63,800 bases of DNA. It comes from Nodosilinea sp. LEGE 07298. Its GTDB lineage: Bacteria; Cyanobacteriota; Cyanobacteriia; Phormidesmidales; Phormidesmidaceae. Shown here piece after piece: positions 18,648 through 27,870 of the stretch; the stretch's first letter is position 1, and the number at the start of each line of letters is the position of its first letter. Both the position numbers and the translations under genes were made by a program. Location of the stretch: positions 1 through 63,800 of the forward strand of contig NZ_JADEXE010000003.1 in NCBI RefSeq assembly GCF_015207265.1, in the 5' to 3' direction. The notes below the pieces were generated by a model, which ran no database searches, had not been told where the DNA came from, and saw only the letters and a program-made list of their open reading frames with translations.

Positions 18648-19670
18648 CTAATTTTCGTCATCGGCCCAGTTGGTGTCCTCAGTATCTGCCCAGACCTCAG
18701 CACCACGGCTGGGTGAGCCAGTTGGGGTTTCTGTTATGGTCTCTTCGACGGGGCTAGACTGGTCCTCGGCGGCAGCGGTCTCGTGGCGATCGCTCGGTTC
18801 AGGCTCGTCAAAACTCTCGGTCGCCTCGGTATCGACAATGGTGATACCTGGCGGCTGATCTAGGCTAGCTCTCTCTTTGGCAAGGGCATCGGTTTTAGCC
18901 GCAGGTTGAGCCTTATTTTTAGCAAGCGGCGAGGGACGCGGCGGAATTTCGATCACCGCCCGCTTGGGTTTAGGCGCGGTCTTGGCTTTTACCACATCCC
19001 CCACCCACGCTTTGAGACCGGCCAATCTGGCTCCAAAGCTAACGGGCTTTTGCTTTGCTGCGATCGGCGGCGGCGGCTGTGGGGCTGGCGGTCGAGGCAA
19101 TCGTTTAGCTCTGACAGGTGGCGAAGCTAAGGCCTGATCTGATTCTACAATGGCAGGCTCGGGAGCCTGGCCTGCGGTAAGGGTAGATCGACGGGGGCTG
19201 GGTACCAATTCGTCTACGAACTCGTAGTCCACATCTTTGAGGGATGAAACTCGAATCTCGCTGATGGCGATCGCCGGATCACCCGGTTGTCTTTCTGCTT
19301 CCGTTTCAGGTAGCCAGCGGCCTAAAGGCGTTGCGTTAAGCAGGCTCAACGCCGACTGCTTGAGCTGTCGACCAAAATCAGGCCAGGAGTCGGGCGTCAG
19401 GGGAGTTTGTAGATCTAGCGGGGTGCGCTTGCGGCGCAGGGTCAGGGTTTGCCAGCCCAGCCAGCCCAGCAGCACAATACTGGCCAGGTGCCCCAGCAGC
19501 TCGGTGGGCGATGTCTGAACGGCGCTAAACCACAGCACCAGGCCATAAAATGCGCCTACCCCGCTCCAAAAAAAGTCGTGGCGACGATGCACTTCCGGAA
19601 AGAAAAAGGCGGCTCCGTACAGGGCAACACTGCCTAGCCAAACCGCGATCGCCAGAACCTGTACCCCCAT
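18648..19670 (-). CDS. Ycf66 family protein
   Basis: A 340-residue protein with two or three membrane segments in the first 80 residues (VLAIAVWLGSVALYGAAFFF, then GAFYGLVLWFSAV and LASIVLLGWLGWQTLTLRR), matching the Ycf66 domain that is conserved in cyanobacteria and some plastids. Function is not established. The remaining 260 residues are low in complexity, Pro/Ala-rich in the middle and strongly acidic at the end (many Glu, Asp and Thr), probably a disordered cytoplasmic tail. It precedes ileS on the same strand. The acidic tail is long for the family, and is the main oddity. Confidence 0.72.
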   Translation of the reverse strand: MGVQVLAIAVWLGSVALYGAAFFFPEVHRRHDFFWSGVGAFYGLVLWFSAVQTSPTELLGHLASIVLLGWLGWQTLTLRRKRTPLDLQTPLTPDSWPDFGRQLKQSALSLLNATPLGRWLPETEAERQPGDPAIAISEIRVSSLKDVDYEFVDELVPSPRRSTLTAGQAPEPAIVESDQALASPPVRAKRLPRPPAPQPPPPIAAKQKPVSFGARLAGLKAWVGDVVKAKTAPKPKRAVIEIPPRPSPLAKNKAQPAAKTDALAKERASLDQPPGITIVDTEATESFDEPEPSDRHETAAAEDQSSPVEETITETPTGSPSRGAEVWADTEDTNWADDEN

Positions 19671-19811
19671 GCCGCTGGTGTATCCGCAATCTCAATACCA
19701 CTACTCTATCGCGGCTTGCCAAGACCGAATCCTAATTTGGCGATCGCGGAACAGATCCCTCTCACCTATCCACTTACCGACGCACCCATCAGCTCTCTGC
19801 CAACTCACGGG

Positions 19812-20837
19812 TTAAGACGCCCCTGCTTTCTTAGAAAACAGCACCAAAACAGTTTTGATAATCAGCTGAATATCGTAGGCCAGACTCCAGTTCTTCTGGT
19901 AATCCAGATCCATCCGAATCACGTCCTCAAACTTTTTCACCGTAGAGCGACCGTTCACCTGCCACTCGCCAGTCATGCCGGGCTTAACGTCCAAACGCTG
20001 CCACTCGGGCACATTGTACTGCTCAATTTCATCCGGGGTGGGCGGGCGAGTGCCTACCAGGCTCATGTCGCCTTTCAGTACATTCCAGAACTGAGGCAGC
20101 TCATCTAGACTGGTGCGACGTAGAAAACGGCCTACCTTGGTAATGCGAGGGTCGTTTTCATTTTTAAATAGCGGCCCTTCGACCTCGTTTTTAACCTGGG
20201 CCTTGAGCGCTTCGGCATCGATTACCATCGAGCGAAACTTCCAAATTTCAAAGCGCTTGCCCATCCACGAGCACCGCACCTGCTTAAAGAAAATAGGGCC
20301 ACCGTCTTCGAGCTTGATAGCTAGCACAATCGGCACCGACAGCACTGCGGTGATGACTAGCCCGACTAGAGCGCCCAAAATATCTATAATGCGCTTGCCC
20401 TTAGAGGTCACTGACGGGTGAGCGGTCAGCGCCACAAACCGCATTTCGGGTTTGGGGGCAGGGGCCTCTGGCTCCCCTGGCACCGCCTCAAAGGTGAACA
20501 GCTGCTCTAGGTCGGTGAGAGCGAGTACCATGCGCACCTGTTCCTGCACGCCACGCAGCACCATATCCATGCTTTTAGCTTTGCAGGTACGGTAGCAAAT
20601 GACTAAAGCACCCAGGCCGCTACTGTCGATAAATTCGGTTTGGCTGAGGTCAATGATGATGGACTTAGGGACTGGCTGACTGAGGCAGTGGCGCTTGACC
20701 TGTTGCTCAAACTCAACCGCCTCAACAACGGTTAGGGTAGATGGCACTCCAACGACACAAACGGTGTCTAGATCCTCGGTGGCAGGCTGATGGGCAGCTA
20801 CTTGTGGATCGTGATCTGGAGCAATGGATGAGGTCAT
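19812..20837 (-). CDS. STAS domain-sugar transferase fusion
   Basis: A 341-residue protein joining two domains. Residues about 25-120 form an anti-anti-sigma-type STAS domain with the phospho-acceptor motif FIDSSGLGALV (Ser72/Ser73). Residues about 148-341 are a bacterial sugar transferase: KRIIDILGALVGLVI membrane segment, GGPIFFKQVRCSWMG, FEIWKFRSMV, RRTSLDELPQFWNVLKGDMS, VGTRPPTPDE and KPGMTGEWQVNGRS. Such enzymes transfer the first sugar-phosphate to undecaprenyl phosphate for exopolysaccharide. The fusion suggests phosphorylation-controlled polysaccharide synthesis (inference). I chose the ATG at 20837, with AGGGA nine bases upstream. It follows acnA by 213 bases containing a structured element. 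Confidence 0.88.
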   Translation of the reverse strand: MTSSIAPDHDPQVAAHQPATEDLDTVCVVGVPSTLTVVEAVEFEQQVKRHCLSQPVPKSIIIDLSQTEFIDSSGLGALVICYRTCKAKSMDMVLRGVQEQVRMVLALTDLEQLFTFEAVPGEPEAPAPKPEMRFVALTAHPSVTSKGKRIIDILGALVGLVITAVLSVPIVLAIKLEDGGPIFFKQVRCSWMGKRFEIWKFRSMVIDAEALKAQVKNEVEGPLFKNENDPRITKVGRFLRRTSLDELPQFWNVLKGDMSLVGTRPPTPDEIEQYNVPEWQRLDVKPGMTGEWQVNGRSTVKKFEDVIRMDLDYQKNWSLAYDIQLIIKTVLVLFSKKAGAS

Positions 20838-20922
20838 ACCGGCATCCCTGGTAATGGTTAGTGCAGTGGTTACTGTGAGGGTTCCCCCAACAATGGAAAC
20901 TATAGAAGCCTCTCCCAGGGGT

Positions 20923-21020
20923 TGCCCTGCCTCCGGCCTCAACTTCAACGAGTCTTAATGAGTCGTTGAGGAGTTGGTTAGGAACAGCTTTGTGTTCCTT
21001 CCCTTGACGGAGGCAGGGCA
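20923..21020. repeat. 98-bp element with 13-bp terminal inverted repeats and internal stems
   Basis: TGCCCTGCCTCCG at 20923-20935 is perfectly complementary to CGGAGGCAGGGCA at 21008-21020. Between them lie CCTCAAC/GTTGAGG (20937-20943 with 20965-20971), the alternative CAACGA/TCGTTG (20946-20951 with 20963-20968), and AGGAAC/GTTCCT (20980-20985 with 20994-20999). The whole folds as a three-way junction. It lies between acnA and the STAS gene and could be the acnA terminator, a structured leader or a MITE-like repeat. Confidence 0.55.
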
Positions 21021-21050
21021 TTACGGTTCCAGATTACGCCCTGTTGCTCC

Positions 21051-23744
21051 CTAAGCTACCAACAACTGCCGCAGTACGTAGGGCAAAATGCCGCCGTGGC
21101 GGAAGTACTCTACTTCATCCAAGGTGTCGATGCGGCACAGCAGAGGCACCTTGGTGGTGTCACCCTCGGCTCGGTGAATTACGAGATTGACCGTCATTCC
21201 AGGTTGAATGCCGCCGCTCAGGCCGGTCAGGTCAAAGGTTTCGCTGCCATCTAGGTGCAGCCCACCCCGATGTACCCCATCAACAAACTGAAGCGGCAGT
21301 ACGCCCATGCCCACCAGGTTAGAGCGGTGAATGCGCTCGAAGCTCTCGGCTACCACGGCTTTGACACCCAGCAGCAGGGTGCCTTTAGCGGCCCAGTCAC
21401 GGGATGACCCGGTACCGTACTCTTTACCTGCAATTACCACCAGAGGAATACCGCTGGCCTGGTACTTCATGGCTGCATCATAAATGGACATATCGGTGCC
21501 GTCGGGCATATACCGAGTGACTCCGCCGGAGGAACCGGGCACCATTTCATTTTTAAGACGAATGTTGGCGAAGGTGCCGCGCATCATTACCTCATGGTTG
21601 CCCCGCCGTGACCCGTAGGAATTGAAATCAGTAGCCGTCACGTTGTTGCCCACCAGATAGCTACCCGCTGGGCTGTCGGTCTTAATCGCCCCGGCCGGGG
21701 AAATGTGGTCGGTAGTAATGCTGTCGCCCAGAATGGCCAGAGGGCGAGCGCCAATGATATCGGCAAAGGCCTGGCCGTTGACGCTGGGGGCCATATCGGC
21801 AAAGTAGGGCGGGTTTTGGACGTAGGTGCTGTCGCCGCTCCAGGTGTAGGTTTGGCTTTCTGGGGTGGCGATCTGCTGCCAGTCGGCGGTGCCGGTAAAC
21901 ACATTGCCGTAGCGGCTGCGGAACATCTCGGGGGTGAGTGCCTCAGCCATCACGGACTGGATTTCAGCGCTGGTGGGCCAAATATCTTTTAAGTAAACTG
22001 GGCGGCCTCCGGTATCTTGGCCAATCGGGTCGGTTTTGAGGTCGATGGCCAGGCTGCCTGCGATCGCATAGGCAACGACCAGCGGCGGCGAGGCCAAATA
22101 GTTGGCTTTGGTGTGAGGGCTTACTCGGCCCTCAAAGTTGCGGTTGCCGGAGAGCACAGCTCCTACCACCAGGTCATTTTCTTCGATGGCGCTGGCAATG
22201 GGGGCAGGCAGTGGCCCCGAGTTGCCAATGCAGGTGGTACAGCCGTAGCCCACTAGGTTAAAGCCCAGGGCGTCTAGGTCACTTTGTAAATTCGCCTGTT
22301 CTAGGTAGTCAGATACGACTTGGCTACCGGGGGCTAGGGAGGTTTTGACCCAGGGCTTGACGGTCAGCCCTTTTGCTCGTGCTTTGCGAGCGACCAGACC
22401 AGCGCCAATCATTACCGAGGGGTTGGAGGTGTTGGTGCAGCTGGTGATAGCGGCGATTACCACATCGCCGTCGGTAAGGGCATAGTCGGTACCGGCTACC
22501 GGTACCGACTGCTTTTCGCTGTAGTCTTTGCCGCTAAAGCCGGGGAAGTCAGAGGACTTGAACTGATCGGCCAGTGCCGCTAGAGTGACGCGATCTTGGG
22601 GCCGCTTTGGCCCAGCCAAAGACGGTTCCACCGTGGCCAGATCCAGCGCCAGGGAATCGGTAAAGACTGGGTCGGGAGCGTTGGCCTCGCGCCAGAGGCC
22701 CTGGGCCTTGGCGTAGGCTTCGACCAGGGCCACTCGCTCAGGGTCACGCCCTGAGAACTCTAAATAGCGAATGGTTTCGCTATCGATGGGAAAGAAGCCG
22801 CAGGTAGCACCGTACTCAGGGGCCATATTGGCGATGGTGGCGCGATCGGCCAGGGTGAGGTGGTCAAGGCCATCGCCGTAGAATTCGACAAACTTGCCGA
22901 CGACACCTTTGGCCCGCAGCATTTGCACCACGGTGAGCACCAGGTCGGTGGCGGTGGCCCCCTCGGGCAGCTGTCCGGTGAGCTTAAAGCCCACCACTTC
23001 GGGGATGAGCATGGAAATGGGCTGGCCCAGCATGGCGGCCTCGGCTTCAATGCCGCCCACGCCCCAGCCCAGCACCGAGAGACCGTTGATCATGGTGGTG
23101 TGGCTATCGGTGCCGACCAGGGTATCGGGGTAGGCGACGGTTTCGCCATTTTCGTCCTTCGTCCACACCACCTGGGCCAGGTATTCGAGATTGACCTGGT
23201 GGCAAATGCCGGTACCTGGCGGCACTACCCGAAAGTTGTCGAAGGCGCTCTGGCCCCAGCGCAAAAAGGCGTAGCGCTCAAAGTTGCGCTGAAATTCTTT
23301 CTCAACGTTTTCGCCAAAGGCGTCAGCGCTGCCAAAGGAATCTACCATCACCGAGTGGTCAATGACCAAATCTACGGGGGAGAGGGGATTAATTTTGTTG
23401 GGATCGCCACCCAGGTTCACCATGGCGTCGCGCATGGCGGCCAGATCGACTACGGCAGGCACGCCAGTAAAATCTTGCATCAGCACTCGGGCAGGCCGGT
23501 AGGCAATCTCGCGCGAGGAGGATTGGGTCTGAAGCCAGTCGGCCACGGCCTGCACGTCTGCCGCCGTGACCGATCGCCCGTCTTCGTAGCGCAGCAGGTT
23601 TTCGAGCAGTACCTTCAGGCTAAAAGGCAAACGACTGACGTCCCCCAGGGTAGTAGCAGCGGCAGGCAGGCTGTAGATGGTGTAAGTGGTGCCGCCGACG
23701 GTGAGGTGGGTTTTGGCGTCGAAACTATTCACAGGGCTGTTCAC
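21051..23744 (-). CDS. acnA: Aconitate hydratase, AcnA type
   Basis: Interconverts citrate and isocitrate in the TCA cycle with a [4Fe-4S] cluster. The 897-residue protein has the AcnA/IRP layout: [16 protein letters not shown] near 108, [17 protein letters not shown] near 195, [22 protein letters not shown] near 230, the cluster cysteines in [13 protein letters not shown] (about 450) and [14 protein letters not shown] (about 520), and a C-terminal swivel domain with [16 protein letters not shown] (about 775). The first characterised cyanobacterial aconitases are AcnB type, so this class is less usual for the phylum. The gene has normal length and no frame damage. It is followed by the 98-bp structured element, then the STAS-transferase gene. 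Confidence 0.95.
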   Translation of the reverse strand: MNSPVNSFDAKTHLTVGGTTYTIYSLPAAATTLGDVSRLPFSLKVLLENLLRYEDGRSVTAADVQAVADWLQTQSSSREIAYRPARVLMQDFTGVPAVVDLAAMRDAMVNLGGDPNKINPLSPVDLVIDHSVMVDSFGSADAFGENVEKEFQRNFERYAFLRWGQSAFDNFRVVPPGTGICHQVNLEYLAQVVWTKDENGETVAYPDTLVGTDSHTTMINGLSVLGWGVGGIEAEAAMLGQPISMLIPEVVGFKLTGQLPEGATATDLVLTVVQMLRAKGVVGKFVEFYGDGLDHLTLADRATIANMAPEYGATCGFFPIDSETIRYLEFSGRDPERVALVEAYAKAQGLWREANAPDPVFTDSLALDLATVEPSLAGPKRPQDRVTLAALADQFKSSDFPGFSGKDYSEKQSVPVAGTDYALTDGDVVIAAITSCTNTSNPSVMIGAGLVARKARAKGLTVKPWVKTSLAPGSQVVSDYLEQANLQSDLDALGFNLVGYGCTTCIGNSGPLPAPIASAIEENDLVVGAVLSGNRNFEGRVSPHTKANYLASPPLVVAYAIAGSLAIDLKTDPIGQDTGGRPVYLKDIWPTSAEIQSVMAEALTPEMFRSRYGNVFTGTADWQQIATPESQTYTWSGDSTYVQNPPYFADMAPSVNGQAFADIIGARPLAILGDSITTDHISPAGAIKTDSPAGSYLVGNNVTATDFNSYGSRRGNHEVMMRGTFANIRLKNEMVPGSSGGVTRYMPDGTDMSIYDAAMKYQASGIPLVVIAGKEYGTGSSRDWAAKGTLLLGVKAVVAESFERIHRSNLVGMGVLPLQFVDGVHRGGLHLDGSETFDLTGLSGGIQPGMTVNLVIHRAEGDTTKVPLLCRIDTLDEVEYFRHGGILPYVLRQLLVA

Positions 23745-23863
23745 AGGGCTTGGGCTCTCCGAATCACGACAGGCATCATGGTTAGCGTTGCGATCTTATT
23801 ACATCCACTGCCCCGCTGTGCTGTAGGCTGTGTTGCCAATCGCGCCCCAGGGAACAATCTGCC

Positions 23864-24808
23864 CTAGCGGCTTATGCCTTTAGAAAAGAGACCGCCAAAC
23901 AGCGATCGCTTCTCAGGCGTGGGTACAGTTGTTGACCCAGAGCCCTTAACCTGGCGAGGCTGAGTGTCTGTTACCGTCACCTTGAGCTGCTGGGCATACT
24001 TGAGGGCGACGGCGTTTTTAGGGTTGAGGCGCAGGGCCTGCTTAAAGTGCACCTTAGCCATGCCCGTCAGTTTACTGAGTAGATAAGCCTGCCCCATTAG
24101 GCAGTGGTAGCTGCTGTTTTGAGGATCAATTTTGAGCGCGTCTTTGAGTTCTTGAATAGCAGCCTGGACATTTTTACCCTTGAGATACTCTTGGGCGCGG
24201 CCATAGTGGCGGTCGGCGTACATTGCCTCTGAGGCCGCCTTGCCGTTGGAGGGCGCGGCAGCCAGCGATTCAGATGCGAGGGTAGCGGTGGTGATCAGCC
24301 CAGCGCGCTTTTCGCGAATGACGGGTGCTCCCATTTTGCGGCGCAGGTAGACCAGATTCAGCTCACTGAGCTGCTGGGTACAAGCCTCAAAATCAGACAC
24401 CGACTCATACTGGCGATCGCACAATTGGTCAACCGCCTGCTCGTAGAACACATCAATCTCGGGCTCGGGCAGCGCCAGCAGCTTTTTACTTTGCTTACCT
24501 GTGGGGTTGAGCTGCTGGTCGCGGCTCAGGCGACGCACCTTGAAGCGCAGCATGGCCAACACTTCATTGCGGCTCTTGTCTTGCTTCAAACGCTGGTAGG
24601 CGGGGTTGACCAGCTTCGGCAAAACCTGATCGGCAAACTGGCGCAGATCTGGTGCCACATTCATCAACGCATCGGGATGGAGCTGTTTAGCTACGGTTCG
24701 ATAGCGCTTGAGAATACGGCGCTCGTCTGCAGCTATTGATAGCCCCAGCAGTGCGTAGGGGTCGGTGAAACGTTTTAGCCACTCAGGGGAGAAGGCAGCG
24801 TGGGACAT
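23864..24808 (-). CDS. J-domain protein with TPR repeats
   Basis: A 314-residue soluble protein. Residues about 12-80 form a DnaJ-like J domain (PYALLGLSIAADERRILKRY then AKQLHPDAL, containing the essential HPD tripeptide), which would stimulate an Hsp70 (DnaK) partner. Residues about 210-280 carry two TPR-like units (AQEYLKGKNVQAAIQELKDA and LTGMAKVHFKQALRLNPKNA). There is no zinc-finger or client-binding DnaJ C-terminus, so it is a type III J protein, perhaps targeting DnaK to a specific client. The C-terminus is basic and short. It is divergent from the TM2 protein gene, with 171 bases between the starts. Confidence 0.8.
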   Translation of the reverse strand: MSHAAFSPEWLKRFTDPYALLGLSIAADERRILKRYRTVAKQLHPDALMNVAPDLRQFADQVLPKLVNPAYQRLKQDKSRNEVLAMLRFKVRRLSRDQQLNPTGKQSKKLLALPEPEIDVFYEQAVDQLCDRQYESVSDFEACTQQLSELNLVYLRRKMGAPVIREKRAGLITTATLASESLAAAPSNGKAASEAMYADRHYGRAQEYLKGKNVQAAIQELKDALKIDPQNSSYHCLMGQAYLLSKLTGMAKVHFKQALRLNPKNAVALKYAQQLKVTVTDTQPRQVKGSGSTTVPTPEKRSLFGGLFSKGISR

Positions 24809-24979
24809 TCAGGGGCAGAACTAGGGGGCTCTTTGTTATCTTTACGGATCAATGCTAACCCCATACTAGAATCCGGAGGTCAATGTCGATTCTTTACGCC
24901 GGGCTTATACTGGTTTCACAAGCTGGTTCAAAGTCGGTTCAAAGGTTTAAATTTCACGGGCTTCAAAGGTGGCGAAGCA

Positions 24980-25348
24980 ATGTTGGCACAGCGTTCCCGT
25001 CGAACAGCCGTTTTTCTAGCGTGGGCTGGGGTTTTCACCCCGGTGTCAGGCTTTCATAAGTTTTACCTGGGACAGCCCTTTTGGGGTGCTCTCTATCTAC
25101 TACTCAGCTGGACGCAGATTCCTCGGGTTGCCTGCGCCATTGAGGGTTTTCTGCTGATGACTCAGCCCGCCGACGCTTTTGGCGCGATCGATGTTCCGGC
25201 TAAAGAGGCTAAGGCAGGTCTTGATCCGAAGCAAATCAACGCCTTGGCAGGAGCCCTGCGAGAGCTAGATACCCTGCGCCAGGAAGGACTGATCTCAGAG
25301 CTTGAGTTTGAGCAGAAGCGCCGCCTGCTGCTCGATCAGGTAACCTAG
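24980..25348 (+). CDS. TM2-domain membrane protein with SHOCT-like tail
   Basis: A 122-residue membrane protein. The N-terminal half has the TM2 pattern: RRTAVFLAWAGVFTPVSGFH, KFYLGQPFWGALYLLL and a second hydrophobic stretch, matching the G-x-HxFYLG...GxxY signature. The last 45 residues (LDTLRQEGLISELEFEQKRR) match the SHOCT short oligomerisation motif. Function is unknown for the family. I chose the ATG at 24980, preceded by AAAGGTGG; an open frame runs further up to 24800 but without family similarity. It may be co-transcribed with the HHH protein gene 45 bases downstream. Confidence 0.75.
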   Translation: MLAQRSRRTAVFLAWAGVFTPVSGFHKFYLGQPFWGALYLLLSWTQIPRVACAIEGFLLMTQPADAFGAIDVPAKEAKAGLDPKQINALAGALRELDTLRQEGLISELEFEQKRRLLLDQVT

Positions 25349-25392
25349 CCAGAACATACAGGCAGAGAACACAAGCAAAGATCAGTCGGTAA

Positions 25393-25938
25393 GTGGGTAG
25401 GTACTTTGTGCTGAAGCGTTGGCAAATTCTGAGGGCGCAGCTCGATCCCCTCGCTAGTCGCCTGAGCCAGGACCCAAACTATCGGCTGCGGTCTTACCAG
25501 GAGGTAGAACAGGCGGCCCAACTGGGTTTTAACATCGACGTGAACCGGGCCACGGTAGACGACTGGCTGCGCTTGCCGGGGCTATCGATTCGCCAGGCCC
25601 AGGGGTTGGTGCGCCTGCGTCAGGCTGGGGTCCAGTTCCACTGTTTAGAGGATGTGGCGGCGGCACTGGGGGTAGCTTCAACCCAGCTTGCGCCGCTGGT
25701 TTCAGTTCTGACGTTTTGCTACTACGACGACTACAGCGGTGCCCTACCCTGTCTCAGCCTGAACCAGGCGACGGCGGCCCAGCTCTGTGCGGTGCCGGGG
25801 ATGCCTCCGGGGCTGGCCCAGGCGGCAGTGCAGGAGCGATCGCGCCATGGACCCTACCAAGACCTAGCCGACTTGCAGCGCCGGTTAGGTCTAGCCCCCG
25901 ATCTAGTTCAGGCTTTGATTTATTACCTGCGCCCCTAG
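25393..25938 (+). CDS. Helix-hairpin-helix (ComEA-like) protein
   Basis: A 181-residue protein with two HhH-type units: FNIDVNRATVDDWLRLPGLSIRQAQGLV (about residues 47-74) and LSLNQATAAQLCAVPGMPPGLAQAAV (about 118-143), each the NxAxxxxLxxLPG pattern of ComEA-type DNA-binding domains, followed by shorter half-motifs (YQDLADLQRRLGL). There is no signal peptide or membrane anchor, unlike ComEA itself, so a role in natural transformation is not implied. Related short HhH proteins occur in many cyanobacteria. The start is GTG at 25393 or the in-frame GTG at 25408. It follows the TM2 gene by 45 bases on the same strand. Confidence 0.72.
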   Translation: MGRYFVLKRWQILRAQLDPLASRLSQDPNYRLRSYQEVEQAAQLGFNIDVNRATVDDWLRLPGLSIRQAQGLVRLRQAGVQFHCLEDVAAALGVASTQLAPLVSVLTFCYYDDYSGALPCLSLNQATAAQLCAVPGMPPGLAQAAVQERSRHGPYQDLADLQRRLGLAPDLVQALIYYLRP

Positions 25939-26041
25939 CAGATTTGCCTGCAAGACTTTAATGAAAAAGCCCAATTGACGCTCAAAATGTTGCATGCGGC
26001 CTTCTAATTCTAAATCCTGTTGGGTTACCCTCAGTACCTCT

Positions 26042-26060
26042 GGGCGAACGCAATTCGCCC
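26042..26060. repeat. Short dispersed palindrome (GGGCGAA...TTCGCCC)
   Basis: GGGCGAA at 26042-26048 and TTCGCCC at 26054-26060 form a small hairpin followed by CTACAG. This is the form of a palindrome widely dispersed in cyanobacterial intergenic regions. It is the only recognisable item between 25939 and the cupin gene. Confidence 0.5.
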
Positions 26061-26171
26061 CTACAGTTTTGCCTTTTGGAAATCGGGAATGTGTGATTCG
26101 GATTTGAGATAAGACATAGCAAGGTGCTGCTAGGTTTTCAACTATGCGTCACCTTTAGAAAGGATTTTAGT

Positions 26172-26654
26172 ATGGATAAATACGTCGTTACCCACGAAGA
26201 AATTGAAGCTTATGCCGGTTTAGCTAAGACTCACTTTCTAAATGAGAATGCAAAACGCATCAATAAATCGCTTGGCGATCTAACTGGGTTAACCGGGCTA
26301 GGCTTTCACATTATTGAGATCGCACCGGGGTACGAATCGACCGAACTCCATCAGCACTATCACGAAGATGAGTGCGTTTACATTCTAGATGGAGAAGCAG
26401 AAGCCACTATTGGAGATGCCAAATACTCCGTTAAAAGCGGTGATTTTATCGGGTATCGTGCCGGTGGCGAACCTCACACGCTCAAAAATATTGGTAATGA
26501 TATCCTCAGATGTATTGTCGTTGGTCAACGACTAGAGCATGATGTGGCAGATTACCCGCTGAAACAAAAACGGATTTATCGGAACCAAGGATTGAAATGG
26601 AATCTCGTCGATTTAGACCATATTTCTGAACCAGCTGCCGGCAAAAAGGCTTAA
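26172..26654 (+). CDS. Cupin-domain protein
   Basis: A 160-residue soluble protein with one beta-barrel cupin domain. Motif 1 is complete: GYESTELHQHYHEDECVYIL (about residues 54-73), giving the HxH and Glu metal ligands, followed by DG. Motif 2, GDFIGYRAGGEPHTLKN (about 93-109), supplies the last His but lacks the usual Pro. Metal binding is therefore likely, the reaction unknown. The ATG at 26172 has a strong AGAAAGGA eight bases upstream; earlier in-frame codons are not needed. Base composition is visibly more AT-rich than flanking housekeeping genes, and it begins the accessory block with the alcohol dehydrogenase, TetR gene and a broken DUF1772 gene, which hints at horizontal transfer. 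Confidence 0.82.
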   Translation: MDKYVVTHEEIEAYAGLAKTHFLNENAKRINKSLGDLTGLTGLGFHIIEIAPGYESTELHQHYHEDECVYILDGEAEATIGDAKYSVKSGDFIGYRAGGEPHTLKNIGNDILRCIVVGQRLEHDVADYPLKQKRIYRNQGLKWNLVDLDHISEPAAGKKA

Positions 26655-26702
26655 AGCCTTCTAAACCCAGCTGTTGAGGAATGGTCGCTATTCGACTCTT
26701 AA

Positions 26703-27728
26703 TTAAATGCTGATCGCCACTTTTCCCTGCACCTGTCGCTGTTCGAGATAGCGAATCGCCTGGGGAACGTCTTTGAGGGGATAGGTGCGATCGATATAGG
26801 GAGTGATCTTGCCTGCTGCCAAGAAATCGCTCAATGTCTGTAAGTCTGCCTGATTGGGCTTTGACTCTAGAAACTTCACGCGGCGATCGCGGGTTTTGCT
26901 AACCCAGGGGCCGAGCAGCATCGCCTGAAAAAATCCAGCCGTGGAGCCCCCCACCATGACGTAGGTGCCCCCAGCGGTCAAGGCGGGTAGAAAATCAAAA
27001 AACGGGCGGTAGGCGGCCGCGTCCACAATCAGGTCGTAGGGCTGCCTCGGTTGAGTAGGGTCTGTCTGGGTGTAATCGACGATGTGATCAGCGCCGAGCG
27101 ATCGCACCATATCTACCTTTTGCGGGCTGCATACCCCTGTCACCTCTGCCCCCAATGCCTTGGCTATTTGCACCGCAAACGACCCCACCCCACCGGAAGC
27201 CCCATTTACCAAAACCCTCTGACCGGGCTGAACCTGGCCTACATCCCGCAGGGCCTGGAGGGCGGCAAGTCCAGATACCGGCACGGTAGCCACCGATTCA
27301 AAAGAAATATTAGCGGGTTTGCGCACCAGGGCCGATTCCGGTGCACAGACATACTCAGCAAACGTGCCAAACCCCGATTCTGACAGGTCGCCAAACACCT
27401 CATCTCCCGGCTTAAATTGGGTGACCGCTTCGCCTACGGCTTCTACCTCGCCAGCCATATCTGTCCCAAGAATTTTGATGGCGGGTTTGCGTAGACCACC
27501 AAAGATCAGGCGAATCAGAAAGGGAGTGCCGCGCATCAGGTGCCACACGCCTGCATCTACGGCAGCGGCGCGAACTCGCACCAGAACTTCGTTGGCCTGG
27601 GGCACGGGCTTATCCATTTCTTCCAGCGTCAGTACATCCGGTGAGCCGTACTCGGTTTGAGCGATCGCTTGCATCTGGCCACTGCTTTGGGTGTTCTCTG
27701 GCATCGGGGCGAAGGCATTCGTCATCAT
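26703..27728 (-). CDS. Zinc-independent NAD(P)-dependent alcohol dehydrogenase/quinone reductase
   Basis: A 341-residue medium-chain dehydrogenase/reductase of the QOR-like group. The GroES-like part (about residues 20-130) contains ILGTDMAGEVEAVG, and the Rossmann part has VLVNGASGGVGSFAVQIAKA (about 160-179), the NAD(P)-binding loop. The structural-zinc cysteine cluster is absent, which fits NADPH-dependent enone or quinone reduction. The ATG at 27728 has GGGAG six bases upstream; a second ATG follows directly. It is divergent from the TetR-family gene across a 142-base spacer with two palindromic operators, so repression by that regulator is very likely. The inducer and physiological substrate are unknown. 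Confidence 0.87.
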   Translation of the reverse strand: MMTNAFAPMPENTQSSGQMQAIAQTEYGSPDVLTLEEMDKPVPQANEVLVRVRAAAVDAGVWHLMRGTPFLIRLIFGGLRKPAIKILGTDMAGEVEAVGEAVTQFKPGDEVFGDLSESGFGTFAEYVCAPESALVRKPANISFESVATVPVSGLAALQALRDVGQVQPGQRVLVNGASGGVGSFAVQIAKALGAEVTGVCSPQKVDMVRSLGADHIVDYTQTDPTQPRQPYDLIVDAAAYRPFFDFLPALTAGGTYVMVGGSTAGFFQAMLLGPWVSKTRDRRVKFLESKPNQADLQTLSDFLAAGKITPYIDRTYPLKDVPQAIRYLEQRQVQGKVAISI

Positions 27729-27786
27729 ACAGTTCTCCCACGTTAAGAGGCCTTGGCCAGGCACAAGCTCGGCTTCCGCACCTCAA

Positions 27787-27799
27787 CTTACACTGTAAG
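27787..27799. promoter_or_regulatory. TetR-type operator 1
   Basis: CTTACACTGTAAG is a perfect dyad of 5-bp arms around a 3-bp centre. It shares its arms with operator 2 three bases away and lies about 60 bases upstream of the alcohol dehydrogenase start. Confidence 0.75.
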
Positions 27800-27802
27800 C
27801 TT

Positions 27803-27819
27803 AACTTACGGCGTAAGTT
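27803..27819. promoter_or_regulatory. TetR-type operator 2
   Basis: AACTTACGGCGTAAGTT is a perfect dyad with 7-bp arms around GGC. With operator 1 it repeats the core CTTAC-N3-GTAAG with a 17-bp centre-to-centre spacing (about 1.6 helical turns), midway between the divergent dehydrogenase and TetR genes. The arrangement fits two dimers controlling both promoters, including autoregulation. Confidence 0.8.
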
Positions 27820-27870
27820 TGTCAAGATGAATGACAGACTTTATCTGCTGTAGACACCAGGAAAGCATTA

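Noticed and set aside
22860-23867. 335-codon open frame on the plus strand, opposite acnA
   Set aside because: It mirrors the codon pattern of acnA, has no family features, and would overlap a clearly functional conserved gene along its whole length.
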